Shown: piece by piece, positions 7,748 to 17,400 of the stretch | Position numbering within the stretch: position 1 is the first letter of the stretch | Layout of the letters: each line of letters begins with the position of its first letter | Assembly (NCBI RefSeq): GCF_011927695.1 | Contig: NZ_JAATJE010000001.1 | Coordinates: 1,178,001 to 1,242,000 of the forward strand | Length of the DNA stretch: 64,000 bases | Direction: 5' to 3' | Source of the DNA: Sphingomonas jejuensis | Lineage (GTDB): Bacteria > Pseudomonadota > Alphaproteobacteria > Sphingomonadales > Sphingomonadaceae | Notes under the pieces: model-generated | Database searches by the model: none | Told to the model about the DNA's origin: nothing | Seen by the model: the letters and a program-made list of their open reading frames with translations, nothing else | Made by a program: the position numbers and the translations under genes

Positions 7748-9225
7748 GCAGCAACGCACAGCGCCTGGAGCGTGAGGACAGCCTGTCCGACAGCTTCCTG
7801 GCACATCTCCCCGTGATCTTCTGGCAGCGCCGGTGGTTCATCATCGTGCCGGCGGTGCTGCTGTCGATCGCCGGCATCGCCGCGGCGTTCCTGCTGCCGA
7901 CGACCTACCAGTCACGCGCCGTGCTTCTGGTGGAATCGCAGGAGCTGCCGAAGGAGATCGTCGGGACGCCGGTCACCGACGTGATCGATCAGCGCATCGC
8001 GCGCATGCGGCAGCAGATCCTGAGCCGCCCCGACCTGATCGAGCTGATCCAGACCAACGACCTCTACGCCGACAAGCGGCAGAGCGAGCCCCTGTCCCGC
8101 GTGATCGAGGACATGCGGGAATCGACCAGCATCGACGCGATCAACGCCGATATCGAGCAGGGGCAGAACGGGTCCAACACGATCGCCTTCTCGCTCGCCT
8201 TCAACTATCCGGAAGCCGCCAAGGCGCAGCTTGTTGCGCAGTCTTTCGTCGAGCGCTTCCTGGAGCTCGATTCCGCACAAAGCGAGGAGCAGACCGCCAA
8301 CACCGTGTCGTTCCTGACCGAGCAGGCCGAGCAGGTCGGCACGCAGCTGCGCGACGTCGAAGGGCAGATCGAGCGGATCAAGGCCGAAAACGGGCTGGCG
8401 CTTGTGTCCGGCGGCTTCACCGGCCTTGCCGGTGGCGGCGGCGGATATGAGGCGCAGATCGCCGCGCTGCAGCGCGAAAACAGCGTCTTGACGGCGCAGC
8501 TGAGCCAGCAGGCGACCGCCGATACCCGTGACCCGGTGGTCGTCAGCGCGGAAGCGGCGCTGGCGTCGGCGCGGGCTGTCTACTCGGACAATCATCCGGA
8601 CGTTCGCCTTGCCGAACAGCGCCTTGCCGAGGCGCGATCCTTCGCACGGTCGAATTCGTCGAAGCAGAGCGCGCCGGCGGGCGCCGCCATCCGGGCGCAG
8701 ATCTCTGGCAACAATGCCGTGATCGCGCAGCTGCAGGCGGCCCGCGCCGCCGACACCGCGCGTGCGGGTGCGGCCATGTCCGCCCAGTCGCAGGCGCCGC
8801 TCGTGATGGAGCGGGTCAACCAGCTCCAGGCGCGTGCGGACGGGCTGCGCAGCAACTACGAGCGCATCTCGCAGCAGCTGATGAGCGCGCAGGCGGCAGC
8901 GCAGATGTCGAGCGAGCAGCGCGGCGAACGGCTGTCGGTGATCGACCCGCCGGTGGTGCCGGACCGCCCTGCCTCCCCCAACCGCCTGATGCTGATCGCC
9001 GGCGGTATCCTGGGCGGGATCGGGCTTGGCCTCGCGCTGGCGCTCGCGGTAGAGCTGCTGCTGCAGCCGATCCGCGGCGTCGCGTCGCTCAACAAGCTGC
9101 TCGGCGTGCCGCCGATGGTGGTGGTGCCGACGATGCGTCCCGGTGAGAGCCGGCGGGCACGCATCCTTAACCGTTTCAAGTCTCTGGCGTTCTGGCGTCG
9201 GCGACGGACTGCGCGCGCAGCCTGA
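7744..9225 (+). CDS. Wzz-like polysaccharide chain-length determinant
   Basis: A 493-aa inner-membrane protein with a Wzz N-terminal domain, membrane helices near residues 32-53 (FIIVPAVLLSIAG) and 415-440, and a long periplasmic coiled-coil region between them that contains heptad-like Gln/Ala-rich segments. A Pro-rich stretch (VIDPPVVPDRPASPN) precedes the second helix, as in Wzz/GNVR proteins. There is no fused kinase domain; the kinase is the next gene, as in CpsC/CpsD and GelC/GelE arrangements. It should set EPS chain length and link the kinase to the export pore. The C-terminal basic tail is cytoplasmic. Confidence 0.88.
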   Translation: MSSNAQRLEREDSLSDSFLAHLPVIFWQRRWFIIVPAVLLSIAGIAAAFLLPTTYQSRAVLLVESQELPKEIVGTPVTDVIDQRIARMRQQILSRPDLIELIQTNDLYADKRQSEPLSRVIEDMRESTSIDAINADIEQGQNGSNTIAFSLAFNYPEAAKAQLVAQSFVERFLELDSAQSEEQTANTVSFLTEQAEQVGTQLRDVEGQIERIKAENGLALVSGGFTGLAGGGGGYEAQIAALQRENSVLTAQLSQQATADTRDPVVVSAEAALASARAVYSDNHPDVRLAEQRLAEARSFARSNSSKQSAPAGAAIRAQISGNNAVIAQLQAARAADTARAGAAMSAQSQAPLVMERVNQLQARADGLRSNYERISQQLMSAQAAAQMSSEQRGERLSVIDPPVVPDRPASPNRLMLIAGGILGGIGLGLALALAVELLLQPIRGVASLNKLLGVPPMVVVPTMRPGESRRARILNRFKSLAFWRRRRTARAA

Positions 9226-9264
9226 GCGGCGTTTTCCCGCAGAGTATCATTCGGGGGTTTGTTC

Positions 9265-10059
9265 GTGTTCGAGACCAACATCATCCGGCCGCAGAGCCTG
9301 ACGTCGATCCTTCCGGAGCCTGGCCAGGCGCTGGCGGGCACGATCGGCACGAAGGCGCTTCCGGAAGAGAATATCTTCGGCTTCAACAGCCGGGATCAGC
9401 GGTCGCGTCCGTTCAACCTGCTGCGATCGCAGCTCCTCAAGACCGCGCGTAGCCGCGGATGGCGCCTGATCGGCGTTACCTCGGCAACGCCGCGGGTCGG
9501 CAAGTCGTTCATCGCGTCCAATCTGGCGGCGGCGCTTGCCCGGACGCCGGAGCTGCACACCTATCTCCTCGACCTGGACCTTCGCCGTTCCACCATCGCC
9601 AAGAATTTCGGCCTTCAGGGCGATCGTGGAATCGCGGACTTTCTCGACGGAGAGATCGAGGACCTGCGCGGCATCTCGTGGAACGTCGAGGCAGGCGCCC
9701 TGACGATCGTGCCGAGCTTCTCCAACGACGTCGCATCGGCCGAGGTGCTGGCGGGCCCGCGCATGGACGCGCTGATCGCCGCGATGCGCGCGCTGCCCGA
9801 AGGCATGCTCTGCATCCTCGACCTTCCCCCCGTTTTCGCGAACGACGATGCCGTCATCATCGCGCAGAAGATCGACGCCTACATCCTGGTCGTCCAGGAG
9901 GGCGCCACGACGGTCAAGCAGGTGCGCGACTCGTTCAACCTGCTGCAGCCGGCACCGTGCCTGGGTACCGTCCTCAACCACTATAATGGCGGGCTGATGG
10001 GCGACGATTACGGCTATGGCTACGGCCAGAGCGGCAAGTACGCGGAATATTACAAGTAG
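9265..10059 (+). CDS. CpsD/CapB-type tyrosine autokinase
   Basis: A 264-aa cytoplasmic BY-kinase. It has a P-loop at TPRVGKSF (Lys80, Ser81), a Walker A' at LLDLDLRR (Asp103, Asp105), a Walker B at CILDLPP (about 184), and a Tyr-rich tail with seven Tyr in the last 18 residues, the usual autophosphorylation cluster. The P-loop has PRVGKS where BY-kinases usually have PGEGKS. GTG 9265 is preferred over TTG 9259 because GGGGG lies seven bases before it. Phosphorylation cycles with the Wzz partner are thought to control EPS export. It is the last gene of the export operon. Confidence 0.87.
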   Translation: MFETNIIRPQSLTSILPEPGQALAGTIGTKALPEENIFGFNSRDQRSRPFNLLRSQLLKTARSRGWRLIGVTSATPRVGKSFIASNLAAALARTPELHTYLLDLDLRRSTIAKNFGLQGDRGIADFLDGEIEDLRGISWNVEAGALTIVPSFSNDVASAEVLAGPRMDALIAAMRALPEGMLCILDLPPVFANDDAVIIAQKIDAYILVVQEGATTVKQVRDSFNLLQPAPCLGTVLNHYNGGLMGDDYGYGYGQSGKYAEYYK

Positions 10060-10164
10060 GATCGCACCGGCGGAGTCTCCGTCGCTGCCCTGACCGCTCG
10101 CTTCCCGGCGGCCCGCGAAAGGGCGAGCCGCAACAGCCCAAGCGCCAGAAAGTTCCATTTTGTC

Positions 10165-10205
10165 GCACCGCAGCAACGGTGCGCCGACGGCGCGGGCGCT
10201 TTTAA
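10165..10205 (+). terminator. Possible terminator after the export operon
   Basis: Two short adjacent hairpins (GCACCG/CGGTGC, then GCGCC/GGCGC) are followed a few bases later by TTTT. The T-run is short and not directly adjacent to the stem. The rest of the 289-bp gap before the next gene has an AT-richer stretch around 10201-10240 that may hold a promoter, but no clear -35/-10 pair is visible. Confidence 0.35.
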
Positions 10206-10348
10206 CAATTTGTTAACCATGTTGAGCCACCAGCCACTAACTAGCTCGACACACGAAATTTCCACCCAAAAACGCGATGTTGCTGCCCGACCCGCCCGCT
10301 CCCTGCCGGAGTGGGCGACGCTTGAGCCGTGGATCGCAAGGACCTATC

Positions 10349-12013
10349 ATGACCGAAGCAAAGACGACGACCATCGCCGCCGACAAGCGTCGGGGCAACC
10401 GGGCCCTGCTGGCTGGATCAGCGGCGTTCCTGGTGATTGGAGCCATGACCGCCCATGCCGCATCGAGTGCAACGAGCGTGAGCAAGAAGCGCACCGTATC
10501 GAGCCTGATGTCGGCGGCGCTTGCCTCCATCATGGTCAACAAGACCCCGATCGCCGCTCCGGCGCCGACGCCTGCCCCCGCGCCGGCTCCTGTCGCGTCC
10601 AGCGGCGATGCGGCCTTCAAGGTCGGTATCAACCTGACGGGCGTCGACTATTTCAACAACGACCGGCCGTTCATGAACCTGCTCTATGGCGGCCACTGGC
10701 AGCTGAACCGCGCTGGTGGAAGCTACCGCGACATGCCGGCGGAACATCTCGATGCGAATGGCTGGGTGAAGTCTCTTCCCGCAGGCGGCGAGGCTGTCCG
10801 CCTCCTGAGCCAACCGGCAGTGCCGGTGGGCGGCGCTGATTTCATCTGCCGCTATGAGGGTTCTGGCACATTCAACATCAACGGCGTTCAGAACGTCGTG
10901 CGAGGACCGAATCAGGTCCGCTTCCGGGTGAATACGCGGTTCCCGAACCGGGAGAACATCGCGATCTACTACGAGAATGTTTCCGGATCGGACTACATCC
11001 GCAACATCGATTGCCGCGAGGTCTCCGCTGCCCGCAATCAGACCTTCTCGCCCGACTATGTGAGTTCGCTGCGGGGCTTCAAGGTCCTGCGCTTTATGGA
11101 CTGGCAGGCAACCAACGGCAATTCCATTCGCACCTGGGCAAACCGCAGCCGTCCCGGCGGCAGCGACGTCCTGAAGAACGATGCCGTGCCCGTCGAGTAT
11201 ATGGTCGAGCTGACGAAGCTCGTTGGTGCCGATCCGTGGTTCAACATCGGCTGGAACTCCGATGATGACTATATCCGTCGTTTCGCCGAGTATGTGCGCG
11301 ACAACGTCCCGTCGGACCGCAAGATCTACGTCGAGACCAGCAACGAGGTCTGGAACCCGATCATGCCGGTTTCTCCGCAAGCCGAGCAGGAAGGTCTCGC
11401 GCGTGGACTCTCGACCAACCCGTTCGAGGCGAAGCTGAAGCGTTACTCGCAGCGGTCGGCCGAAGTGATGCGGATCTGGACCGAAGTGTTCGCCGGGCAG
11501 CAGCAGCGCTTGGTCCGGCTCGTCGCCACCCAGCATGCGAATCCCTGGACCACTGAGGTCGTCCTTGGCTTCGGAGACACGAAGAACTGGATCGATGGCG
11601 TCGCCACCGCTCCCTATTTCGGCTACTCGGTCAATAACGATGATCGTCGGGGCGATCTCACCGCCATGTTTGCCGCCCTTCGCTCCGAGATTACCCCGGT
11701 CATCACGACGGCTCTGCAGCACAAGCGTCTGGCGACGTCTTACGGCAAGCGCTACATGACGTATGAAGCCGGCCATCACATCCTCATGCGAAACGATGTT
11801 CCGTTGCTCATACAGATGAACCGGGACGAGCGGATGGCCGACATCTACCGTCAGTACATGTCGCAGTGGCAGGCCCAGGTCGGGGATGTGCTGGCGATGT
11901 TCTCCCACAACAGCCCGACCACCGAGTGGGGATCGTGGGGCCTGACCGAGTATCGCGGCCAGCCCTTGTCCGAAGCGCCCAAGGCACGCGCTGTTCGGGA
12001 ATTCTTGAACTAA
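10349..12013 (+). CDS. Secreted glycoside-hydrolase-like protein of the EPS locus
   Basis: A 554-aa protein, starting at the ATG 10349 with AAGGA upstream. It has a signal or anchor helix (about residues 19-37), a spacer, and an Ala/Pro repeat linker at residues 69-81. The main domain begins near residue 88 (FKVGINLTGVDYF). Two sites suggest a clan GH-A-like TIM barrel: SNEVWNP at 331-337 (Glu333 as possible acid/base) and YEAGHH at 472-477 (Glu473 as possible nucleophile). I do not recognise a numbered GH family. Its place between the export operon and the glycosyltransferases suggests trimming or release of the EPS in the periplasm or outside. Activity is inferred. Confidence 0.65.
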   Translation: MTEAKTTTIAADKRRGNRALLAGSAAFLVIGAMTAHAASSATSVSKKRTVSSLMSAALASIMVNKTPIAAPAPTPAPAPAPVASSGDAAFKVGINLTGVDYFNNDRPFMNLLYGGHWQLNRAGGSYRDMPAEHLDANGWVKSLPAGGEAVRLLSQPAVPVGGADFICRYEGSGTFNINGVQNVVRGPNQVRFRVNTRFPNRENIAIYYENVSGSDYIRNIDCREVSAARNQTFSPDYVSSLRGFKVLRFMDWQATNGNSIRTWANRSRPGGSDVLKNDAVPVEYMVELTKLVGADPWFNIGWNSDDDYIRRFAEYVRDNVPSDRKIYVETSNEVWNPIMPVSPQAEQEGLARGLSTNPFEAKLKRYSQRSAEVMRIWTEVFAGQQQRLVRLVATQHANPWTTEVVLGFGDTKNWIDGVATAPYFGYSVNNDDRRGDLTAMFAALRSEITPVITTALQHKRLATSYGKRYMTYEAGHHILMRNDVPLLIQMNRDERMADIYRQYMSQWQAQVGDVLAMFSHNSPTTEWGSWGLTEYRGQPLSEAPKARAVREFLN

Positions 12014-12052
12014 GGCCTTTGATTGACGGTGACCGCTGGTAGGAGACGAGAC

Positions 12053-13069
12053 ATGCGCTCGCTCCCGCCAGTCGGCATCGTCATCATCGGCCGTAACGAG
12101 GGTGAGCGCCTCGTCCGCTGCCTCGCCTCGGCAGGTGGCGCACACGCCATCGTCTATGTCGACAGCGGCTCCACCGACGGCAGCGTGGCGGCGGCGCGGG
12201 AGGCCGGCGCAGAGGTGGTCGAGCTTGACGTGTCGGTGCCGTTCACCGCGGCACGGGCCCGCAATGCCGGGCTTGCGCGGCTGCTGGAGATCGCGCCGGA
12301 CGCGCGCTTCGTCCAGATGGTGGATGGCGACTGCGAACTGGCGCGCGACTGGATCGGCGTCGGATCGGCCGCGCTGGAAGACGACGGGACGCTTGCCGCG
12401 GTATTCGGCCGGCGGCGGGAACGGCATCCGGACGCCAGCCTCTACAACGCGATGTGCGACGAGGAATGGGACGTGCCGGTGGGCCCCGTGCGCGCCTGTG
12501 GCGGCGACGCGCTGTTCCGCATCGCCGCGTTGCAGGAGGCGGGCGGCTACGACCCGACGCTGATCGCGGGCGAGGAGCCTGATCTCTGCTGGCGGATGGG
12601 CGCGCGTGGCTGGGCGATCAGGCGCCTGCCTGCCGAAATGACGCTGCATGACGCGGCCATGACCCGTTTCAGCCAGGCGCACCGCCGGTCAAAGCGCGCG
12701 GGGCACGCCTTCGCCGAGCTTGTCTGGCGCCACGGGTCGGTCGCAGATCCGTCCTGGCGCCGTGCGGTCAAGAGCACGCTTCTGTGGGGAATAGGTCTTC
12801 CGGGGATCGCCGTGGCTGGTGCGCTGGGTGCGTTCGCGTGGCTGCCGGCGCTGATCCTTCCGATCGGCGTGGCCGGCCTGTTCGGCGTTCAATGGCTGCG
12901 GATCGCGTCGGCGAAGCGCCGGGCCGGCTTCGGCGCGCGTTATGCGCAAGGGGCGGCCGGGGTGCTGCTTGCCACCAAGATCTCCCAGGCGGCAGGGCTG
13001 CTCCGCTTCCATCTGAACCGCCTGCGCGGGCGCCGCGGCGGGCTGATCGAATACAAGGCTTCCGGCTGA
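12053..13069 (+). CDS. Glycosyltransferase family 2, membrane-linked
   Basis: A 338-aa GT-A fold enzyme. It has VGIVIIGRNEGERLVRCL at the N-terminus, the nucleotide-site Asp in YVDSGSTDGS, a DGDCEL metal-binding motif and an EEPDLCWRM acceptor-site block. The C-terminal 80 residues contain hydrophobic segments that anchor it. I chose ATG 12053 because AGGAG lies seven bases upstream; a TTG at 12023 would add ten residues. Its stop and the next start share TGATG, so it is coupled to the acyltransferase gene. It probably adds one sugar of the EPS repeat; donor and linkage are unknown. Confidence 0.85.
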   Translation: MRSLPPVGIVIIGRNEGERLVRCLASAGGAHAIVYVDSGSTDGSVAAAREAGAEVVELDVSVPFTAARARNAGLARLLEIAPDARFVQMVDGDCELARDWIGVGSAALEDDGTLAAVFGRRRERHPDASLYNAMCDEEWDVPVGPVRACGGDALFRIAALQEAGGYDPTLIAGEEPDLCWRMGARGWAIRRLPAEMTLHDAAMTRFSQAHRRSKRAGHAFAELVWRHGSVADPSWRRAVKSTLLWGIGLPGIAVAGALGAFAWLPALILPIGVAGLFGVQWLRIASAKRRAGFGARYAQGAAGVLLATKISQAAGLLRFHLNRLRGRRGGLIEYKASG

Positions 13070-13575
13070 TGGGCGCTCTGTTCGACCAAATCCGGGAGGA
13101 TTACCGGGCGCACGGCCGCGACTGGACACGGCCCGGATTTCGGGCGGTGGCCACCCACCGGTTCGGCGTGTGGCGCATGGACGTCCGCAGCAAGTGGCTG
13201 CGCGCGCCGCTGAGCCTCGCCTATCGCTGGGCCTTCCGGCATTGCCGCAACGTCTATGGCATTGAGCTTCCCTACACGGTCCGGCTCGGGCGGCGCGTGA
13301 TCGTGGAGCATCAGGGCGGGATCGTGGTTCACGGAGCCACCGTCATCGGTGACGACTGCATCATTCGCCAGAACTGCACGCTGGGCATCCGGTCGCTCGA
13401 TGCGCTCGATGCCGCGCCGATCCTTGGCCGACGCGTCAATGTCGGTGCGGGCGCTGCAATCCTGGGCCGGATCGAGATCGGCGACGACGCGGCCATCGGC
13501 GCCAATGCGGTGGTGCTCTCAGACGTGCCGGCAGGCGCGCTTGCCGCCGGCGTCCCTGCCCGCCTGCTCCGCTAG
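13069..13575 (+). CDS. Serine O-acetyltransferase-like hexapeptide acyltransferase
   Basis: A 168-aa left-handed beta-helix protein. The N-terminal part is helical (DQIREDYRAHGRDW), and the C-terminal half has hexapeptide turns such as IVVHGATVIGDDCIIRQNC and VGAGAAILGRIEIG, with a GAGAAI loop typical of the CysE branch. CysE itself is longer and makes O-acetylserine. This short version in a sugar cluster more probably acetylates a sugar or supports EPS decoration. It overlaps the upstream GT2 stop by one base and meets the flippase gene tail to tail (13572-13575 shared). Confidence 0.75.
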   Translation: MGALFDQIREDYRAHGRDWTRPGFRAVATHRFGVWRMDVRSKWLRAPLSLAYRWAFRHCRNVYGIELPYTVRLGRRVIVEHQGGIVVHGATVIGDDCIIRQNCTLGIRSLDALDAAPILGRRVNVGAGAAILGRIEIGDDAAIGANAVVLSDVPAGALAAGVPARLLR

Positions 13576-15077
13576 ACGACGGTCGCCGCCTCGCCGGGCT
13601 GACGTTCGGCGCCGGCGTCGCCTGCCACGGTCTCGTCCCCCCGGTGCGCGCGCGGCAGGCCGTAGCGCCTGAACATGAGCAACAGCGCGGCGCCGCCGAC
13701 GATCCCGAGGATGAGGAGCGCCGCGACCGGACCGAGCGCTGCCCAACTGACCTGCGCCAGACCGTAGAAGACTGCCGACAGGACGATGAAGGCGAGGAGC
13801 GGGATCGCCTCTCCGCGAAGTCGCGTGAAGTGGAAGCCGCGGGCAAGGACCACATAGGCGAAATAGACGATGATCTGGGTGACGACGTAGATCTGGATGT
13901 AACGCATTGCATCGGCTTCGCGGCCGTAGATCAGGATGCCGATCAACGACAGGAAGATGGCCAAGCGGGAGACCTCACCCAGCGCGTCGAACATCTGCCG
14001 GCGGCTGACGATGAAGGGCTGTCGCAACGCCGCCTCGCTGAGATTGAAGAAGATCGCCACGGCCATCAGCGGCGAGAAGGTGGCGGCCAAGGCGAAGTCG
14101 GCAGGGTAGACCCAGCTGAAGAAGGGTCCCGACGCCGCAACGACGCCCGCGCACAGGATCGCGGCATAGGTCATCGCGATCATCCGTGGGCGCAGCGCAT
14201 CGACATGGTCGAGCCGGTCGCCGTCGTGGAGGATCCTCTGGATCGCCGGCATGAAGACCTGGAAGGCCCAGCGCTGACCAAGCGCCAGCGGGATCATCGC
14301 CAGCGTCTGCGCGATGGTGTAGACGCCGAACAGACTGGCACCGAAGAACAGCGGAAAGACGATCTTGTCGACCTGCGCGCCCATGAACGAGAACATGGAC
14401 GCGACCTGGAACCAGCGCATGAAGCGGAGCTGTTCCGACATGAAGCCGCGCTGCATGAAGATGCGCGGGCGATAGCTGTCGCCCCAGTAGCTCAGGATGA
14501 CATAGGCGATGCCGCCGATGAGGCCGCCCCACACGATCGCCCACGGACTTGGATAATAGAGGCCAACCGCAATGATCCCGATCGCGCTGAGCACCTGGCG
14601 CGCGACCTCGAGGTTCATCAGAAGTTCAGGGCGCCCTTTCCGGACCTCAAGGATCGGTCGAAGGCTCGCCAACCCGTTCAGCAACAGGCTGAGGCTGCCC
14701 GCGCCGAGCAGGAAAGTGAGCTCCGGCTCCCCATAGATCCAGGCGATCAGCGGGCCGAGCGCGAAGGACAAGGCGGTGATGACGACGCCGCGGCCGAACT
14801 GAAGAGTCCAGAAGCTGTCCAGTTCGGCGCGCGGGATATCCCCCTTGCGACCGACCATGCCGACATACATCGCGGTATCGAACAGGTTCTGCAGCCCCAC
14901 CATGACCGTGGTGGTAATCGCAACGAGGCCGAAAGCTTCCGGGTAGAGGACGTAGGACAGCGCCACGTTGCTGACGAGGCGCAGCACATAGGACGCGAGC
15001 GTGACGAGGAAGACGGCCATGTCCGCCTCCCCCAACAAGCGTCGAAGGCCGCTCAATCGGCTTGTGGTCGCGGTCAT
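13572..15077 (-). CDS. Wzx-like oligosaccharide flippase
   Basis: A 501-aa polytopic membrane protein of the MOP/polysaccharide-transporter type. It has about 12-14 hydrophobic segments and a family-like start (a short amphipathic helix, then MAVFLVTLASYVLRL). Such proteins move undecaprenyl-linked repeat units across the inner membrane. The start at 15077 overlaps the stop of the upstream glycosyltransferase gene (ATGA). The open frame extends to 15557 but only as antisense to that gene. It is the last gene of a minus-strand operon of five genes (19684 to 13572). A polar, acidic C-terminal tail lies in the cytoplasm. Confidence 0.85.
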   Translation of the reverse strand: MTATTSRLSGLRRLLGEADMAVFLVTLASYVLRLVSNVALSYVLYPEAFGLVAITTTVMVGLQNLFDTAMYVGMVGRKGDIPRAELDSFWTLQFGRGVVITALSFALGPLIAWIYGEPELTFLLGAGSLSLLLNGLASLRPILEVRKGRPELLMNLEVARQVLSAIGIIAVGLYYPSPWAIVWGGLIGGIAYVILSYWGDSYRPRIFMQRGFMSEQLRFMRWFQVASMFSFMGAQVDKIVFPLFFGASLFGVYTIAQTLAMIPLALGQRWAFQVFMPAIQRILHDGDRLDHVDALRPRMIAMTYAAILCAGVVAASGPFFSWVYPADFALAATFSPLMAVAIFFNLSEAALRQPFIVSRRQMFDALGEVSRLAIFLSLIGILIYGREADAMRYIQIYVVTQIIVYFAYVVLARGFHFTRLRGEAIPLLAFIVLSAVFYGLAQVSWAALGPVAALLILGIVGGAALLLMFRRYGLPRAHRGDETVAGDAGAERQPGEAATVV

Positions 15078-16105
15078 TTGTTTTCCTGCCAGAGCGGCGG
15101 CGAGAGGCGGTGGCGGGTCCAGGCCGTATCGCTCCGACGCGCATCGGTCGCCTGCGGCCAGCCGTGACGCAGCCGGTCCCGCCCCGCAAGGGGAAGGCCC
15201 GTTGCCTCGCGCCGATCTATAAGATGGCGCAGCCGCCAGAGAAGATGGCCGAAGAGCCACGCGACGGTCGCGCTTGCCGCAGCGGCCTTGCCCTGGGTCA
15301 GCGCGAAGAACCGGCGCTGCGATGCATACCAATAGGGTGGGTTGCGGCGCGCCACCTCGTTGGTAACCCCGGTGGAGGCGCCGCCGAGATGCATCACCCG
15401 GCTGCGTGGGTCGTGCAGGATGGTCCACCCCTTCGCACGCATCCGCCACATCAATTCGATTTCTTCGAAATAGAGGAAGAAGCCGTCGTCGAAGATGCCG
15501 GCGTCGCGGAGCGCGTCGGAGCGGAGCAGCACGCAAGCTCCGGTCGCCCAGTCGCATTCCACGAGATCGTCGGCCGGAGGCATGCCGCCGCCGGATGTGC
15601 CGAGCAGCTTGTCGACCAACCCGGTGCGGGCGCCGCGCACCAGCTCCCGCCGCGGGGTTGGAAAGCGGAAGTGGCTGCCCGCGCGCGAGCCGTCCGGATC
15701 GATGATCTGGCTGCCGACCGCGGCGGCGCGGGGTTGGGTGCGCATGTGGGGGATCAGTCGGGCGATCGCGCCGGGCTCTATCACTGCGTCAGGGTTCAGA
15801 AGATAGATGAACTCGGGAGGTTCGGGAGCCTGGAGAAGCGCCAGGATCGCCTGGTTGTTCGCCCAGCCATAGCCGCCGTTGATCGGAAGCGGCATCGCCT
15901 CTGCCCAGCCGGAGAACGCGGGATCAGCAAGGCCATCCGCGATCCGGTCGGCCGAGCCGTCGCCAGAGCCGCCGTCGACGAGGACGAGCGACAGGTTCGG
16001 GAGCAACTCGCGCTCAGCGATCAGGGCGCGGGCGCAATCCAGCGCAAGATCGGGGGTCCGATAGTTGACGGTGACGACGGCAATCCTTGCGAAGTCAGGG
16101 GTCAT
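15074..16105 (-). CDS. Glycosyltransferase family 2, rhamnosyltransferase-like
   Basis: A 343-aa GT2 enzyme of the WbbL/rhamnosyltransferase type. Motifs in order are [24 protein letters not shown], a [13 protein letters not shown] metal-site block, [14 protein letters not shown] and [14 protein letters not shown] with RAKGW. These are characteristic of enzymes that add L-rhamnose or similar sugars from dTDP donors. This agrees with the rmlA gene at the window start, though substrate specificity cannot be read directly. Its start at 16105 overlaps the stop of the upstream GT4 gene, and its stop overlaps the start of the flippase gene. The C-terminal 60 residues are basic. Confidence 0.85.
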   Translation of the reverse strand: MTPDFARIAVVTVNYRTPDLALDCARALIAERELLPNLSLVLVDGGSGDGSADRIADGLADPAFSGWAEAMPLPINGGYGWANNQAILALLQAPEPPEFIYLLNPDAVIEPGAIARLIPHMRTQPRAAAVGSQIIDPDGSRAGSHFRFPTPRRELVRGARTGLVDKLLGTSGGGMPPADDLVECDWATGACVLLRSDALRDAGIFDDGFFLYFEEIELMWRMRAKGWTILHDPRSRVMHLGGASTGVTNEVARRNPPYWYASQRRFFALTQGKAAAASATVAWLFGHLLWRLRHLIDRREATGLPLAGRDRLRHGWPQATDARRSDTAWTRHRLSPPLWQENK

Positions 16106-17400
16106 GCCAGTTCCCCGAACGGCTGGGGCCTCGACCCGCGCCCAAGAACCCAGTCATACACTTGGGCGACCTGCGCGGCCTTTGCGGGCCAGCTGAAGCA
16201 ATCGAGCGCATGATCGCGGGCTGCTGTCGCCCGCGCGGCCATGCCGGGACGGTCGGCGGCGATCGCGATCAGCGCGGCCCGCACGGCAGCGACGATCTCA
16301 TCGCGGGACCCGATCGGAACCTTGTAGCCGGTGCGATCGTCGACAAGCTCGCCAGGGCCGGCATAATCGCAGACCAGCGGTGCAAGACCAAGGGCCATTG
16401 CCTCCAGCACCGCTCCGCCACCGAATTCCCGGACGCTGGGAAAGCCGAACAGGTCGCACCTGCCCGCAACGGCCGGAACGTCGCCATGCGCGACCCAGCC
16501 GTGGAAGCGGACTGCCGCGGCCACGCCCTGTGCATCGACCAGCGCCGCCAGATCCGCCATCATCGGGCCATCGCCGACCACGTCGATGGTCGCGCGTCCG
16601 TCCTTCAGCAGCGGCAAGGCGGCCTCGATCAACATGTCGCATCCCTTGTAGGGAACGAGGCGGCCGATGAAGGCGATGCGGAGACGATCGGACGGCGCAC
16701 GCGGGATCTGCGTGCCGAACCGTGCCGGATCAAGACCGTTTTCCGGCATGTAGATGCGCTTCGGGTGGAAGCGCGCCGGAACCTCGCCGGCGGTGTGACG
16801 CGACCCGCACAATATGGCTGCCGCGTTCGCCAGGGTGGCACGCCGTCCCGGCATGAGCTTGTAGAGGCCGCGGACATAGGACAGCCACTCACGCTCGCGC
16901 CGCCGCTCCGCATCGAACCCGGCCGGCCACGGTACGCCGCCATTGAGGGGGCCGAGCACGAAGGGAACGCGGGCCTTTCGGCAACGCCGGGCGATGCTGC
17001 TGGGCGTCGTCGGGGTCAGCGGCGTGACGCGGTGGACGATGTCGAACCGTCCCGCGCGGATGTCGCGGCCGAAACGCGCCCACACCGCCCGCTCGAACAA
17101 GGGATAGGCGACCGCCGACAGGGCAGTGAGCATGGTCCACCCCTTGCCGGCACCGCCGCGCAGCCGCTCGGCCAGCTTCCACATGGGCGCTGCCAGACGC
17201 TCGTTGTCAATCGCGGTGAAATCGCGGCCCTCGACCAGGCCTGCGCGCAGGAACGCGTCACGGTTGCGCACCTGGGTGACGATGTGGACGTCCGCGACCT
17301 GACGCAGGGCGCTTGCAAGGGACCAGCCGACCAGCGGCACGCTGACCCACTCGGGATTAGCGGCCTCGGCAATCACCAGCACGCGCGGGCGGATCGTCAC
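16102..17400 (-). CDS. Glycosyltransferase family 4
   Basis: A 432-aa GT-B fold enzyme. The N-terminal domain has [12 protein letters not shown] and a Gly-rich acceptor region with [11 protein letters not shown]. The C-terminal domain has [30 protein letters not shown] and [19 protein letters not shown], the last being the EX7E-type nucleotide-sugar site. Expected to use an activated sugar to extend the lipid-linked EPS repeat on the cytoplasmic face. It overlaps both neighbours by four bases, so it is in the middle of the coupled minus-strand operon. Donor unknown. Confidence 0.88.
   Translation of the reverse strand: MTIRPRVLVIAEAANPEWVSVPLVGWSLASALRQVADVHIVTQVRNRDAFLRAGLVEGRDFTAIDNERLAAPMWKLAERLRGGAGKGWTMLTALSAVAYPLFERAVWARFGRDIRAGRFDIVHRVTPLTPTTPSSIARRCRKARVPFVLGPLNGGVPWPAGFDAERRREREWLSYVRGLYKLMPGRRATLANAAAILCGSRHTAGEVPARFHPKRIYMPENGLDPARFGTQIPRAPSDRLRIAFIGRLVPYKGCDMLIEAALPLLKDGRATIDVVGDGPMMADLAALVDAQGVAAAVRFHGWVAHGDVPAVAGRCDLFGFPSVREFGGGAVLEAMALGLAPLVCDYAGPGELVDDRTGYKVPIGSRDEIVAAVRAALIAIAADRPGMAARATAARDHALDCFSWPAKAAQVAQVYDWVLGRGSRPQPFGELA

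Noticed and set aside
10418-12682. A 754-codon open frame antisense to the GH-like gene
   Set aside because: Arg/His-rich shadow sequence; the plus-strand protein has a signal peptide and conserved sites.
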